Of a stretch of DNA of 64,000 nt, positions 38,001 through 50,236 are shown piece after piece. Under the pieces are notes generated by a model. That model searched no databases. It saw only the letters and a program-made list of their open reading frames with translations, and was not told the DNA's origin. The first letter of the stretch is position 1; the number at the start of each line of letters is the position of its first letter. The DNA is taken from NCBI GenBank assembly GCA_964035545.1, contig OZ037769.1, forward strand, positions 11,355,133-11,419,132, given 5' to 3'. Both the position numbers and the translations under genes were made by a program. This stretch comes from Bugula neritina. Lineage: Eukaryota; Bryozoa; Gymnolaemata; Cheilostomatida; Bugulidae.

Positions 38001-41000
38001 ACTTTGAAAACATTGCTGCTGCTAATGAAAAGCAATGATATGATGATTGCACTCCTGCATTTTTAGGTTCAGACTATTTAGTGTAGCAAATATATTCACT
38101 AGGTATGTAGTATACAATTTATAGAAATTGACTTGCATGGCTGCTAAAAGTTGGCCTCTTGCTTTTTGCAAATTTTTTGACCTTCATTAGAAATAGCGCA
38201 GAAAACAGTTAGGGTAGAGTAATTAATAAACACATTCATGTAGAAGTAAACAGAGATTGCAAAATATGGTTTGGTTAAATAAATGAACTAAGATGAAGAT
38301 TTATAAATATGCATAATTGCATATATACTTATGTAATGTGCAAGAGCTCAAAAAGCCTTCAACAGAGTGCGGGAATTTTTCAAAATCCAAATTCTTCCCT
38401 AAAATGTCCAAATTCCCCCCTAGGGTGAACTTCCCCCAGGTTAGAAACCACTGACTTAGACCTAATCTGAACTTGTTATTTAACAGTAGGCATGGTAGAA
38501 AAAGTAGGAAATTTTTAAGATTTTGAAGTAATTGATATGTAATTATAAAGTAATTGTAAAAATCAATTACATTAGCAATGTAATTAATTACAATTACAAT
38601 TACATTTTTAGACATCAATTACAAATTACATTCAATTACTTGAAAAAATGTAATTAATTACAATCAATTACAATTACAAATTACAATTACCCCAACCCTG
38701 GTCTGAGTTCCTTCACTCCTACTGTGAAAAGTTGTCTGATAACGAAATAATGTAGTTACGTTTCAAATCCAACTCCAAACCACAAATTATAGACCCAAGC
38801 TAAGCAAAACTCTATTATAGTATAGTATAGTGTTATAGTACACACTCTTGGTTTTCAGTATACTGCCTAAATCTATTGAAGTGATACCCATTCACGGTAA
38901 AATGAAGAAGAAGCGTCACAAAGTGTTTGATAGATTCTGCGCCATGCAAAGGTAAAAATCTTGAAGTATCCAATTGATCATAGAGTATTCAGTATATAAA
39001 TCTGTACGGTCCATTTAATTTTTTTTTTAAATCTTGTGATTACCTATTAAATGTGTCATTTTTCAATTGTTAATGTGTACTGGCATTAGAGTTAATCTAA
39101 GTTGTGATTGCAGTGTAATATTATACCCAGCATACACTAACACGTAATAACACTACTCAACGCTGCCCAATACTGATACTGCTCATGTTTTACTAGAAAA
39201 AATATATATGTATTTACCAAGAAAAGTTCCATGTTTGGCACATGTGGTAGCACAAAAGGTTATAGCTTATTCAGACGGTCAACGAACTAGACGAATAGCG
39301 GACCTAACAAATGAAATTTGTCGTGTCTGAATAAACTATTGTGGCTTAGAAGATTTGCTACAAGACACTGTATGATAATAGCTGACAGTTGGATGCCATA
39401 TTGTATTTAGTTATATGTAGCTTCTATGTCAGAGGTGATGTATAGCATTTGTTTTCAGTTTTTGTGTAATGTGTGTATAATATGCTGTTGTTTATGGTTG
39501 TATATAGTGGTGTGTTGGTTTGCACAGATGTAATGGCAAGGGGAGTGGATATACCTAATATACACTACGTCCTACAGTATGACCCTCCCAGTCAAGCTAG
39601 GTCCGTATATCTTACCAGTGTATCCCTTACCAGCTTTTATATCTTGATACATTGTTGTGAATTTCCGTGTGCCGTATTCAGGAGGTATTTAGATAAAAGA
39701 GATGTAAAGTAGGGTAGGGCATAGGTGAGCCCACTAAGCTTGAAAGTAAAGGATTTGAAGAGGGAATTAGCTCGTAGGTGCATTGGAAGTCTCACTTCAA
39801 TGTAAAGACATCTTTCTGTCAGCCCTATGCTAGAGATCTAATTGGGAATATAAGCTGCTTGACAGTTATAAGAATATAACTTTCAAATATGCTTTACTGA
39901 AGGACGAGTGCCATTACATTTCTATATACAGTTATAATAGGTTAACTTAGTTGTGCAATGTAGGCACACTTCTTTCTCTGCTACTGAAGAATGTATTACT
40001 TGCCATTTTAATTAAACTAATATATATTATACTATGCATTGTGACACTAGCTAAAAAGTTTGTAATATTAGTTTTCCTCAAATTTTTATATGCTAAATTT
40101 GTCACGCTCTTATTTCTAGCTCATTTATACACCGGTGTGGTAGAACAGCGCGGATTGGTAATGAAGGAAAAGCCATAGTATTCTTATTACCATCTGAAGA
40201 TACATATATACATTTCATAGCTATTAACCAGAAGGTCACTATCGGTGAGATGAAGTGTATACCAGATGTTGCTAACTCTGTATCCAAACTGAAGAAACTG
40301 TGCATTAAAGACAGGTTTGTATTTTGTTATATATGCATTCCGTGTGCACCCATGGTCTACTTGTTAGAGCACTGGCCTAATAAGCGGTAGGTCAGTGGCT
40401 GAAATCTCAACAGAGCTATCAGATCACAATTGTACCTCTACTATAGTAAAAGTCTTCAAAACCATGTTTTCATAATTGGTCATAGTTGTGGGGTCTACTT
40501 ATGTATATTAGTACTAATATAACTGTGTATACTAATAATAAATACTTATTTCATAACTGTTTTAGTTTAATTGCAATATTAAAAGTCTTTATATAAAAAC
40601 AAACCATTGCAAAACTTTGTAAACCTTTCTCTAGTTCTAGCATCTTCCTACTCTATGACTCATGTACTCTATGACTCCGGTACTGGATGACTCATGTACT
40701 CTGACTCGTACTCCACGAACTCATGCCCTCTGACTCATGTTCTCCATGACTCATACTCCCTACTCTCATGGCTAATAACACATGCTTATTCTGACAGGGC
40801 CATGTATGAGAAATCTCTCCAAGCCTTCGTTTCATTTGTTCAAAGCTATGCCAAACATGAGTGTCACCTAATATTCCGATTTAAAGGTTAGTCTTTCACC
40901 AGTTTCCTTATAGTGTACATACTATTATTTTAGTAATTCTTAATTTATGAGCTATGTTGGTTGTTATTTTTACGCTATAGGATATCAACCAAACTTTTCT

Positions 41001-43901
41001 GTTGTGAACAAGATTTTAGCATTTTGGAAAAAGTTTAAGATTTTTTGTCATTCAACAATTTTTTGTGGAAAGTTTGAAGCTTCAGCTTTGCGTGTATGCA
41101 TTCTAAATTATGTTCTACAATATAAATAAATGAAAATGCAGTTTAAAATATATCATTGAGTATAATTTAACGTTAACCAATATATGTGATAATTTTGGCC
41201 TTGTGCTTTATTAAGGAATTTGTTTATCTGAAACACAAGTAATTATGCTGGTTCAACAGAGTGTAAGGGAATGAACAATAATTCTTCTAACAGCATTTGT
41301 TAAAAATGCCAAGAAGCAAAATACTTTCAAGATTCAATCAGAAATTCTATTTATTTTATGTCAAGTCATTTTATTTAAAGCAAAACAAATGCATTTCAAT
41401 AAATAGTACTTATATAAGACATTATGTAATAACCATAATAATATTCTATTACATGTATGTAATACCACTTCATGTAATATAATTGTGCAAAGCTGCTGAA
41501 AATTTAAAATTGTAATTCAGCTTGAACATCTGATGATATTTGCCAAAACTCCATTTGAAGCAGTTGCTAACCAGCTTATTGTCAACAACCAACAATGTTA
41601 TTAAGTAGATAATTTCTTAATTGTAATCCTACAACTGTGTTAACGTATAGTTATTAGTAATTTATGTAGCAACTCCATAAATACAACTATAGAAGCTGTA
41701 ATTTTAATTATATGACTCTAGTTTAAGCCGTTTCAAAGTATTGCAAGTGTATCATTTATACTATTCTCTTTACAAGTCTAATACTATGCTCTATTTTTAG
41801 ACCTGAATGTGGCTGCATTAGCCAGAAGCTTTGGTTTGCTTCATCTACCTTCTATGCCAGAACTAAAAGGAAAGACAATACCAGATTTCATTCCAGAAAA
41901 CATTGTCTACGAGGATATACCATATCTGTACGTTCAGTATTATCACTAGACAGTCTAGAGTCTAGACTTTAGTATAGCTGGGGGTAGAAGAGTTTATATT
42001 CAGCAGTATCAGTACCCAGATTAGACTTGAGTGTAACTAGGGGTACATGCTGGCAGCAGCTACATCATTTATAGATGTTTTAAGTGTCCTTTCGTAGATG
42101 CAGAATAAAGTAGTGATATGCTGTCTCTATCACATCTACACTGCCTCTACAACTCAACTTATGTATCAAGGGGGGTGTAAATATACAGGAGTCTTAGATG
42201 TGGCCTTAGATGTTCACATTTGTTTTGGTGTTGAGTATACTGAACTGTAGACAAACCTTTCACATTGACACATGAAGAGAAAGTTGAAATGGAATTTGCA
42301 ATAAATGGTTGAATTTGCAAAGTAGACAAGCTGTAGTAAAGTTCTATGAATAATAGTTATATTTACCTTTAGAGACAAAGTTCGGGAACAGGGTAGACAA
42401 GAGAAACTAAAACTTATAGCTGAAGGAAAACTTGAAAAGAAAAAAAAGAAATTCAACCCGAAAAATAAACCCTGGTCAGAGCAAAAAGAGATGAAAACAA
42501 ACCGCAAGGTAAATTAGCTCTCTATATTTAGTATGAAGGGGCGTGTTGTTTGCTATAGTATATTTGATAACAGGCTATCTCTGTCTAGCTCTTTGTTATC
42601 TTGCTCAGGCTATTTATAGAGTGACTTTCAGTAGAGGGGGTGGGGGTAATCTGACTCTCTAACATGAGGGATATAGCCTCGGTTTCCTAGCATTAGCACT
42701 GCTAATCTTAATTTGATTGTCAGTATGGTTAATTTACCTCTGGCATTGCTAATTTCTTCTTCAGACAACTTATTTTTGGAAGCAGTACATTTGACTTTGA
42801 TGGTTAATACTATTTGTAAATAATAATAATTGAACATTTTAATGCATTTTATGTAAAGTAAATGATGGAGTTAAAAGATAGTTCTTTGCTACATCAAAGT
42901 GCTATAATTCAGCAAATCATTTAGTAGTTTATAGTGCATCTACATTCACTTTACAACCGTGAACCGATCCCACATTGGACTAATTAATCTTCAATCTTTG
43001 TGAACAAAAAAATGTTAAATTATTTGTAATGCAGCACTAGCATTAAAATTGTACCTGTATTTTGCAGTAGCCTAAAACTGAATAAAATTTTATTTCAATT
43101 TATATTCAAATAAAATTTGTATAATTTTATACAATAAGTCATATAGCGTAATTCTTCAATTTTAAGGTACTCTAGTTTTGAGGTTATTTTACAATATTAG
43201 TCATTATTTGCATACCTTGTGGTTTGAAGGAGCGAAGAGAGAAAAGAAAACTGGCTAAAGAAAGGAAGCGTAAAGCTCAAGATATCACCGAAGAAGAAAT
43301 GGATGATTTAAACAAAGACACCTCTTTAATAAAGAAGTTAAAAAAGAAAAAGGTTAGCGTTTCCAGGTTGTTTATTTGTAGGTGTTGGAGTTGAGTGAGC
43401 AGGTGCTAGGTGACAGACAACGTTTGAACTTTTTCCTTTTTAAAAGCCATTTCTCTGATCAAAATGAATAGATGTGTTAGAGTTTAGAATATATAGCTAC
43501 TAGTGTGCTTGTATTTATGTGTGCTGGTGATGTACCAAGACGTTATTTCAATTTACAAGGGCGGCATGTATTTACTAACAGAGGTTAAATTTACTCTGGG
43601 ATAGTTAAGTAGCTAATGCCAGTGTTTGAGCACATTAACTCGCATTCATATCTCATCTGAGTATGTTTAAAAATATTTTTGAATTATGTCAGTCAATAAA
43701 TAGTTATTATAAAATTAAAATGTTTCATGAAAATGTTTTTGACATTTCAAATGTTTTAGTGCTTTACAAATAATTTATTATCATACTGCTTACTCTATTT
43801 CTTTATTATTTTGTTAAACTAAACAATGAATTGCTTGTCCTTAATTTTAGATTTCAGCTGAAGAATTTGATGTCAAGTTTGAAGAGAAAGAAGTGCCATG
43901 A
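32045..43901 (+). CDS. DDX55: ATP-dependent RNA helicase DDX55 (Spb4 family)
   Basis: DDX55/Spb4 helicases act in nucleolar maturation of the large ribosomal subunit. Fifteen exons join to 590 aa (human 600): 32045-32152, 32644-32781, 33374-33528, 34053-34146, 34421-34476, 34815-35004, 35887-36011, 38859-38951, 39508-39600, 40120-40314, 40798-40886, 41801-41927, 42373-42508, 43230-43352, 43851-43901. DEAD-box motifs are all present: TPTPVQ (31-36), AVTGSGKT (53-60), PTREL (90-94), TPGR (141-144), DEAD (171-174), SAT (202-204), the second-domain [11 protein letters not shown], and HRCGRTAR (355-362). Diagnostic for the DDX55 branch are [35 protein letters not shown] and the Lys-rich C-terminal tail. 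A CAG acceptor stands one base before the ATG, so a 5' UTR intron or trans-splice site is likely. Introns 2, 6, 7 and 10 carry SINE, inverted array, hAT elements and a tRNA-like relic. Confidence 0.97.
32834..33030 (+). mobile_element. tRNA-derived SINE, copy 2
   Basis: In DDX55 intron 2, same strand as the gene. It has the same tRNA-like head (TTAGAGCACATGGCTTAGTA, B box GGGTTTGAGCCCC) and the same body (AGCATCCAGTCATAATTGCT, ACCCTTTC, GACTATAAACTT) as copy 1 at 24484-24680, with scattered substitutions throughout. Both copies end in a T-rich run. Confidence 0.85.
35165..35815. repeat. Degenerate GCACATTT/AAATGTGC array with two orientation switches
   Basis: DDX55 intron 6 is largely short units of the type GCACATTTNGGCACTTTT. 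Orientation changes at about 35255 and about 35575, leaving three blocks (minus, plus, minus). The switch at 35575 contains TGCTAAATTAGCA and the one at 35255 has TTGGGCAC followed by GTGCCCAA. The transcribed intron could fold into long imperfect hairpins. Cys/Lys-rich and His/Leu-rich ORFs here are artefacts. Confidence 0.88.
36012..36295 (+). repeat. 37-bp tandem repeat derived from the DDX55 exon 7/intron 7 junction
   Basis: Seven copies of about 37 bp, each running TTTATCACTCATGTTAATAC then TAGTAACTAAGGCTATG, follow directly after exon 7. The words CTAAGGCTATGCAGAG that end exon 7 (35997-36011 region) recur at the far end of the array near 36266-36281. The unit therefore spans coding and intron sequence. 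Confidence 0.88.
36547..38700. mobile_element. Outer hAT-like element, 2154 bp, in DDX55 intron 7
   Basis: The element starts CAGGGTTGGGGT and ends with its complement. It is bounded by a perfect 8-bp duplication GTCTGAGT at 36539-36546 and 38701-38708. Both subterminal regions are dense in AATTACAATTAC words. An 8-bp target duplication with CAGGG-type ends fits the hAT superfamily. No transposase frame is visible; much of its length is a second element (36822-38453). Confidence 0.88.
36822..38453. mobile_element. Inner hAT-like element, 1632 bp, nested in the outer one
   Basis: Ends are CAGTGGTTCCCAA on the left and the complement of CAGTGGTTTCTAA on the right. Flanks are ACCTAGAC (36814-36821) and ACTTAGAC (38454-38461), an 8-bp duplication with one mismatch. 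The CAGTGGTTCCCAA end is typical of many animal hAT elements. The interior has no intact ORF, and includes two direct AAAAATGGCGCA words near 37275 and 37732 with an inverted relative near 37885-37912. Confidence 0.82.
40346..40440 (+). repeat. Decayed tRNA-like sequence
   Basis: In DDX55 intron 10 the stretch containing TTGTTAGAGCACTGGCCTAA and GCGGTAGGTCAGTGG looks like the D and anticodon arms of a tRNA, but the B box is degraded (GGCTGAAATCTC). Its downstream sequence does not match the two SINE copies. It may be a different tRNA-derived SINE or a tRNA pseudogene. Confidence 0.45.
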
Positions 43902-45364
43902 CACTCATGTCTAGACATGTTTGTATTCTCTCACTCACTCAGTCTAGCAAGTGCCAAGTTCAACATGCATACACAACATGCATACACACATACATACATA
44001 CACAACATGCATACACGCTTGCATTATAATGCTTATTTAATTCTCTTTTTTTTCAAATTTTATAGATCTGCTGTATGTCTTGAAATAAATTCCTGCGAGT
44101 GATGCATTGTAAAAATATTATTAGCTTCTCAATAAAATATAAATATTAAAGTGTAAACATGTTGTTTCAGTCTGTCTTCTCCCTACTATTTGCATTTTTC
44201 ATTTCGAAAACTTAATTTTAAATTTTGTCCATGGGATAAAAATCTGAAGGGTCATAATCTTGAAAAACTATACTGATGAAATAAACTTGGTTAGTGAAAG
44301 ATGAAGCAACATGAGTCTAGGTAAATCTGAGATCCACCTTGGCTTACACTGTGTATACACCGTCATCTTTTCTAGGCATTTATTAAAGCATGCCTAAAGC
44401 TGTTTATTTAACTTGCCTTCCATATTTAGTATAACGTTTACAGAAAACGTATAACGGCTTCTTATGCAGGTCTACAGCAGTCTAGGTGAAAAGGAAAGTG
44501 TGAACAATGACCAGTAATATTTACTTATAAAGAATTGTGCAGTGAAAGTATACTTTCAGCAATTGTGATCATTGTTTTGAAATAAGTAGTAAATCATGAT
44601 ATTAATATAGTATATAGTCATTACAATTTATTAACAGCTCTTCAAGATACATCTCGCAGCGGCTATTGTCTTTGCAGAATGCCAAGGGCAAGAAAAACTT
44701 GCAGTTCATTGGATATAATTATTATACGCGGCAGGTTTGTCATGTCACTCACGTGGTCATCATGTGACAGTTAAAGCGTGATTCAGTTTCGACGCGGAAG
44801 GTTAAGTTTTTGGTAAAGGTAATTCTAAAATAAGATTTTGGTGACACTCAAACGTTAATTTTACTACCTACCATTGATTTTTTTTACAGCAACGGTTAGT
44901 TCTCAAAAGTAGAATTTTTAAGCATACGCTTTACATTTTTGTTAATATATTATCAAGTGTAATACCAACATTATCGTCAAATTCAAATCCGAAATCGCCA
45001 TCGGTCGGGTTAGATTTTTTATTTTTAATATAAATATAAACTTTAATTTTACCCAATTTAATTTAATGCGCATTGCTATTAAATTAAGATATGAGCTAAT
45101 ATGAAATATCTAATATAAAGTATAACTGTCATTGTTGATATGTAATTAAAAGTGCATTTTAGTCCCTAAAGCTAAATATTTTTATTATATCAAATTCAAT
45201 GTCATGGTGATTATCATTAAATAATCATTATCCTCTACTCTAGGCTCTAAGTCTATCAGTATGGTTATGATTATTATTTTTTAATTTTGATTTTGTCCTG
45301 TAAAGAAAGTCACACGGATACGCTGTTGGCTAAATTGAATAGTGTCTTGTTTATTGTTGTAGGA
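43902..45364. other. DDX55 3' flank and CPVL 5' flank
   Basis: The DDX55 polyadenylation signal AATAAA is probably at 44131-44136. A pyrimidine-rich acceptor (TTATTGTTGTAG) ends at 45362, two bases before the carboxypeptidase ATG. It suggests a 5' UTR intron whose first exon lies in this stretch or a trans-splice acceptor. Nothing else was recognised. Confidence 0.55.
44131..44136 (+). terminator. Likely DDX55 polyadenylation signal AATAAA
   Basis: Canonical AATAAA 230 bases past the DDX55 stop, followed within 40 bases by a GTTGTTT-type stretch. Inferred from position. Confidence 0.55.
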
Positions 45365-48300
45365 ATGAAGCCTCTCACTGTGATAGTTGTGGTATGTATT
45401 TTGGCTGGGTGCAATGGAGTTTTGCGGAAAAATTTGTTTGACAGACATGGACCTCTTGGAGTTGTTGGGGAAGGTGACCCAGGTGACCCGCTTTATCTCA
45501 CTCCTCTCATCAAGGCTGGAAAGTTAGATGAAGCTAAGGCTCAAAGCAAAGTGGGGCCACTTCCAAACATCAGCCTTACGAGTTACGCCGGTTATCTGAC
45601 TGTCAATGAATCTTGCGACAGTAATATGTTCTTTTGGTTTTTCCCTGCCGAGTCAGGAGACCCCAACGCCCCTGTCCTTCTCTGGTTGCAAGGCGGTCCT
45701 GGTGGTACATCTATGTTTGGACTCTTTGTTGAAAATGGCCCTTTTTATTTAGATGACAACCTAATGCTCAACAGACGAGCTTATGCCTGGACCAAAAGCT
45801 ACTCTGTACTCTACATTGACAATCCGGTCGGAACTGGTTTCAGTTTTACTGGAAAGGATGAATGTTATGCTGCGAATGAAGATGATGTTGCTAGAGACCT
45901 ATATAGCGCTCTAAATCAGTTTTTCCAGGTGTTTCATGAGCACCAACCCAATGATTTCTATGCTACCGGAGAATCATATGCAGGAAAATATGTTCCTGCT
46001 ATCTCATTGAAAATTCACCAAGAAAATCAACAATTTCCAAATTTAAAGATAAATTTGAAAGGAATGATCATCGGTGATGGTCTGTGTGACCCGGAAAGCA
46101 TGTTTCCTGCTTACGCTCCTTTCATGTACAATATTGGCCTTCTCGATGAAAACCAGCAGAAATACTTTGCAACTTGGTCGGAAATTGCTGTCGGCTACAT
46201 TAAGTCCAAGAATTTTAAGGCTGCATTTACTGTTTTTGATAGACTTCTAAATGGTGACCTAACAGGCTATAAGGCTTGGTTCTACAACCAGACAGGTCTT
46301 GATTTCTACTACAATTACTTGTTGGCTGAGGCACCCAAAGAGTTTGATTACTATAACAAGTTTCTTCCACAAGTCGACATTCGAAAAAGCATTCATGTTG
46401 GTAACAAAACTTTCAACGATGGATCTAAGGTAATATTTTGAATTGATAGAACACTGTATGCTATTTGTAACCAATCACAAAACCTTTGGTTCATTATTAT
46501 TAAACAGTTTGTGACTTCTTGTTCAATTTGTTATATACATTGTAAGCTAGGAAACTTTGATGTAAGAATGCATAGCTGCTAGACAAGATTTTTTGCGTTG
46601 TTCGCAATTAGTGTGTTTATTAAGGAGCTTTGATTTTCTTCATTTTGAATCTCGTTTTTAGTGCTCATCAGTTTCTGTTAAATTGAACATATATTTAAAA
46701 TTGATTATAGCAGAAAAAATTGAGATCGTTTTGCCTTATTGGTACTCCTTTTAGTTCAACAGTGATAAAACATACAAACCATGTTAATAGTAACTATATA
46801 ATCTAGTAAATAATTACATAGTTTTCCTTTCATGCCCAGAATGGAAAGATATGAGACAGTCCAATTTTCTTGTGACGGGTATTATTTTATAGTTACTTTA
46901 TACTCTTTGTGAAAATTCTTTAGCCATACAAATACGATAAACTTCAACAGTCTATTGTTTAAATAATAGATAGCTGAAAGCATATTTCTTTAATTTAAAA
47001 TTGCGGGTTTCCCTGACTTATCAAAAATTCCATTTAAAAATTACTTGAGTTTTTTTAGCAGTTGGTAACTTGGCCTGACTAATGTGTCATATGACCAGGT
47101 TGACGCCCCTTTTTCTTATCAGCAAAAACAATGTTGTTCTGATATTATTCGAATGCTTAGTCAAATCACGCCAACTTGATTATTCTCCCAAACAAACTTT
47201 TGATATTGCCTCACTTGAGGGCCCTTCAAGGTGAATAAAATAACTACTAATAATTTTTTACATGACATCATGAGTTTTTTGCTTTAATACTTTCTCTAAT
47301 TAGGTTGAGATGATGATTATGAATGATGTTATGGATACAGTCAAGCCTAGAGTTGCTCAGATATTAGACAATGGCTACAAGGTTCTCATGTACAGCGGCA
47401 TGTTGGACATTATTGTGGCATTACCATTGACTGAGGCCTTTCTGAATACCGTCCCTTGGCAAGGATTAGATGGGTGAGACTTAGTTTGTGAATTATTTTT
47501 ATCCAAGTAACTTGTTATAAGGCTATATTGACTAAATTCTGCCTCTTATAAACTTAAAGAGAATGGTTCTATTTTTTTTGAAATATGACAAATGATTGTA
47601 ACCTAATAAAGCAATTTGCTTGCAGAATGAAAATAATTTATGTATAATAGGTGACTACATTCTCAACCAATTTCATTTCCTAAAATTTGCAAAATTAACT
47701 TTTTAATTGAACATTTCTTTTAATATGATTGCCCCTGCTTTATAGTTATAGGTTTTCAGTCTCATAAACTACTATGCTCATTTTCAATTATACGCATATG
47801 TTGTGATTAATGCTTTTGTTTTTATAAAATAAGATTTCATAAAAATATTTTTAAGAATTCAAATCTGTAAACAGATAATTGAAAAAATATTCTTGAAGTT
47901 ATGTAATAAGTATGAGAAACTTCAGCCTAAAGTCTATTTTTATAAATATTAGCACTCGGACTTTTGACTAGTATATAGGTATAATTGTATGATGTTGGAG
48001 TTGGTACAAATCAGATTCACTGAGTATTGTATAGTCTACATTAAACATGATAATCTTCACACTGCTATTTTCTCTTCTGACTGAGCCAGTTTCATGTAGT
48101 GTTGTACCAGCCATTAATTTTAGTTTGATTTATATTGCATATCATTTTACTCACTAGTATATATAATATTTTGTCGATAGTTCTGTATTAATTATTGTTG
48201 ATTTTATGCATATGTTTATCACTCTATTTGGTTAGTATTGGTATGGTGAATGATTTAATTGAGAAAAGTAGTTACAACTTGCAAAGATATGATAAATTAT

Positions 48301-48788
48301 GCTTTTTAATTTGTTTAATACTAATTATATTACTTTTGTTTAGCAGTCAACCCATCACTAACATCATGCACATGATCTGTTAACTATTGTGTTTAAAAAT
48401 ACAATGCAAGTTTTTAGCATTTGAAATTCTGCTGAAGAATTTTCATTGTACAATTTCAACTCTTCACTGTTATAACTATTAAATCATTTATTTTTGGGAG
48501 TTGTATCTCCTTTACTGCTTTATTCAACTTGAGTTGAATTTAGTATTTACATGAATGGGAGGCTTAAGATTTGTATCAACCAATAAACTGTGCTTTTGCA
48601 GGTATAAGAATGCAACGAGACAGATATGGAAAATGGAAGATACAGATGTTGATGTGGCAGGTTATGTTAGGATATATAAGAACCTTGTACAGATTGGAGT
48701 ACGGGGTGGTGGCCATATCCTCCCATATGACCAACCTGCCAGAGCTTTTAGATTAGTTGATGTGTTTATAAGTCAATTCAATCCTTAG
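45365..48788 (+). CDS. CPVL: CPVL-type serine carboxypeptidase (peptidase family S10)
   Basis: S10 carboxypeptidases remove C-terminal residues in acidic compartments such as lysosomes. Three exons, 45365-46429, 47304-47473 and 48602-48788, join to 473 aa (human CPVL 476). A hydrophobic signal peptide covers about residues 3-20. The catalytic triad is visible: S204 in GESYAGKYVP, D390 in YSGMLDIIV, H450 in GGGHILPYDQP. The oxyanion segment LWLQGGPGGTSM lies at 106-117, and DNPVGTGFS at 152-160. The start at 45365 is chosen over an upstream in-frame ATG at 45287 because it opens the signal peptide and sits right after a splice acceptor. The first exon is unusually long at 1065 bp, against the many small exons of its neighbours. 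Cathepsin A is the alternative, but LDIIV and HILPYDQP favour CPVL. Confidence 0.95.
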
Positions 48789-50236
48789 ACGTGAAGGATT
48801 ATTATAAATCCTATCTTAAAATTGACCATTCATCATATACTTAGTGTTTTGTAATTTTATAATAATTTTTTACAATAGCATTTCATTGCTGGATTCCAAA
48901 TATTATATTATTACTGGTAGAGCTTTTTATCTTGTAACAGAACTGTACAACAAAGCCCTAAATCAATCAAAAATTATAATGATCATCCTGTATTTATTTG
49001 GCAAAATAAAATGTGTAATTAATATATCAATAATTAATATATATTCAATATAATATAATTTCTGCAATAAAGAAGGAATTTTGCTGGTATCTCGATAAAC
49101 TATTTTACTAATAGATCTTTAAGAATTAAGAAATATATTGCATGTTTGAACTTGTAAACTCAAATACATGGTTATGCTGGTCCCAAAGCTTGAATATTGA
49201 GTGTCATGGGCTAATCCTGTCATAAGAGCTATACCTAGTATCCATCAGCACAAGCACACATCTACCTATTATCTACATAGTTCACTTGAAGTTGACTGAA
49301 GTAGGATGAAGGTGATAACTGTGATATACTAAGAGCTTACTTTTCTAGCTATACATGACTTCAAATTTAATTTATGTAAATATAATAGAGTAACAATATG
49401 CTCATTCACTGCAACTACTACAGTCTCTTGCCATAAATTTTAAATGATATTGCTTAGTTTACTCAGCCATACGAAACAGTGAGCTATTATTGGGACAATA
49501 ACTCCTGGCTGTCCTTCATAAATTCATAAAGTACGGATATTCAAGCAGTATAGACGATGACCCCACAGCAAACTAAATGGAATTTATCTACACATACCTG
49601 CATTTTAGAAAGGCATTAATTTAATTTGCAATACGTGGTCAGAGCTAGCCTATATGGCCATATTTCTTCGAATCCATTGAATTATAGCTGTAATTACTCA
49701 TAAAATCAAAGTTTGATGTCAATAATTTATCATCTGTAGACAGTAATGTATGCAAGAATGAAATTTCAGCTCAGTCTTATGTGTATTATAGTGGTCCTAT
49801 TTGAGAGTTGATACAGTTATGGCTGTTGGAGCAAGAAGAAAAGGCACCATGTGCTCCTCTTTATGATTAGCCTACAGAGTTACAACCTGTTTTGCTATGA
49901 ATTGATGTCAAACTAAATATTGTTGAACAGTTAAATGAATTGGCACAACATAAATAGTTTGATGTTATCCTACTGGCACTGCTTATTTTATTTACCAACA
50001 CAGAACATCTTGAGTTTTACAAAATACGAATAAACAGGCACAAATGAAGGTAATAAAGTTTTGTTCTTGATAAAAATACAAAGGGACAAAAACTAGCTGA
50101 CAGTATAAAAGTCAACATTAGAATATTTAATGCTAGGTTAAATTTCCATCTAAATGAGTTGAAGACATTTCATGATTTAAACAAAATACACATCATAATA
50201 TATATACATGTATACGTTCGGCTGACGAACTATGTA
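48789..50236. other. CPVL 3' UTR and convergent intergenic region
   Basis: AATAAA hexamers for CPVL occur at 49005-49010 and 49076-49081. A minus-strand AATAAA (TTTATT at 49987-49992) about 245 bases past the TMEM97 stop may serve that gene. The remaining AT-rich sequence shows no exon or RNA gene. Confidence 0.55.

Noticed and set aside
36822-38453. Intact hAT transposase gene
   Set aside because: No frame of useful length was found; the interior is AT-rich with many stops.
45287-45364. Upstream in-frame ATG extending the carboxypeptidase by 26 residues
   Set aside because: The extension has no signal-peptide character, and a splice acceptor ends at 45362 just before the ATG that opens a proper signal peptide.
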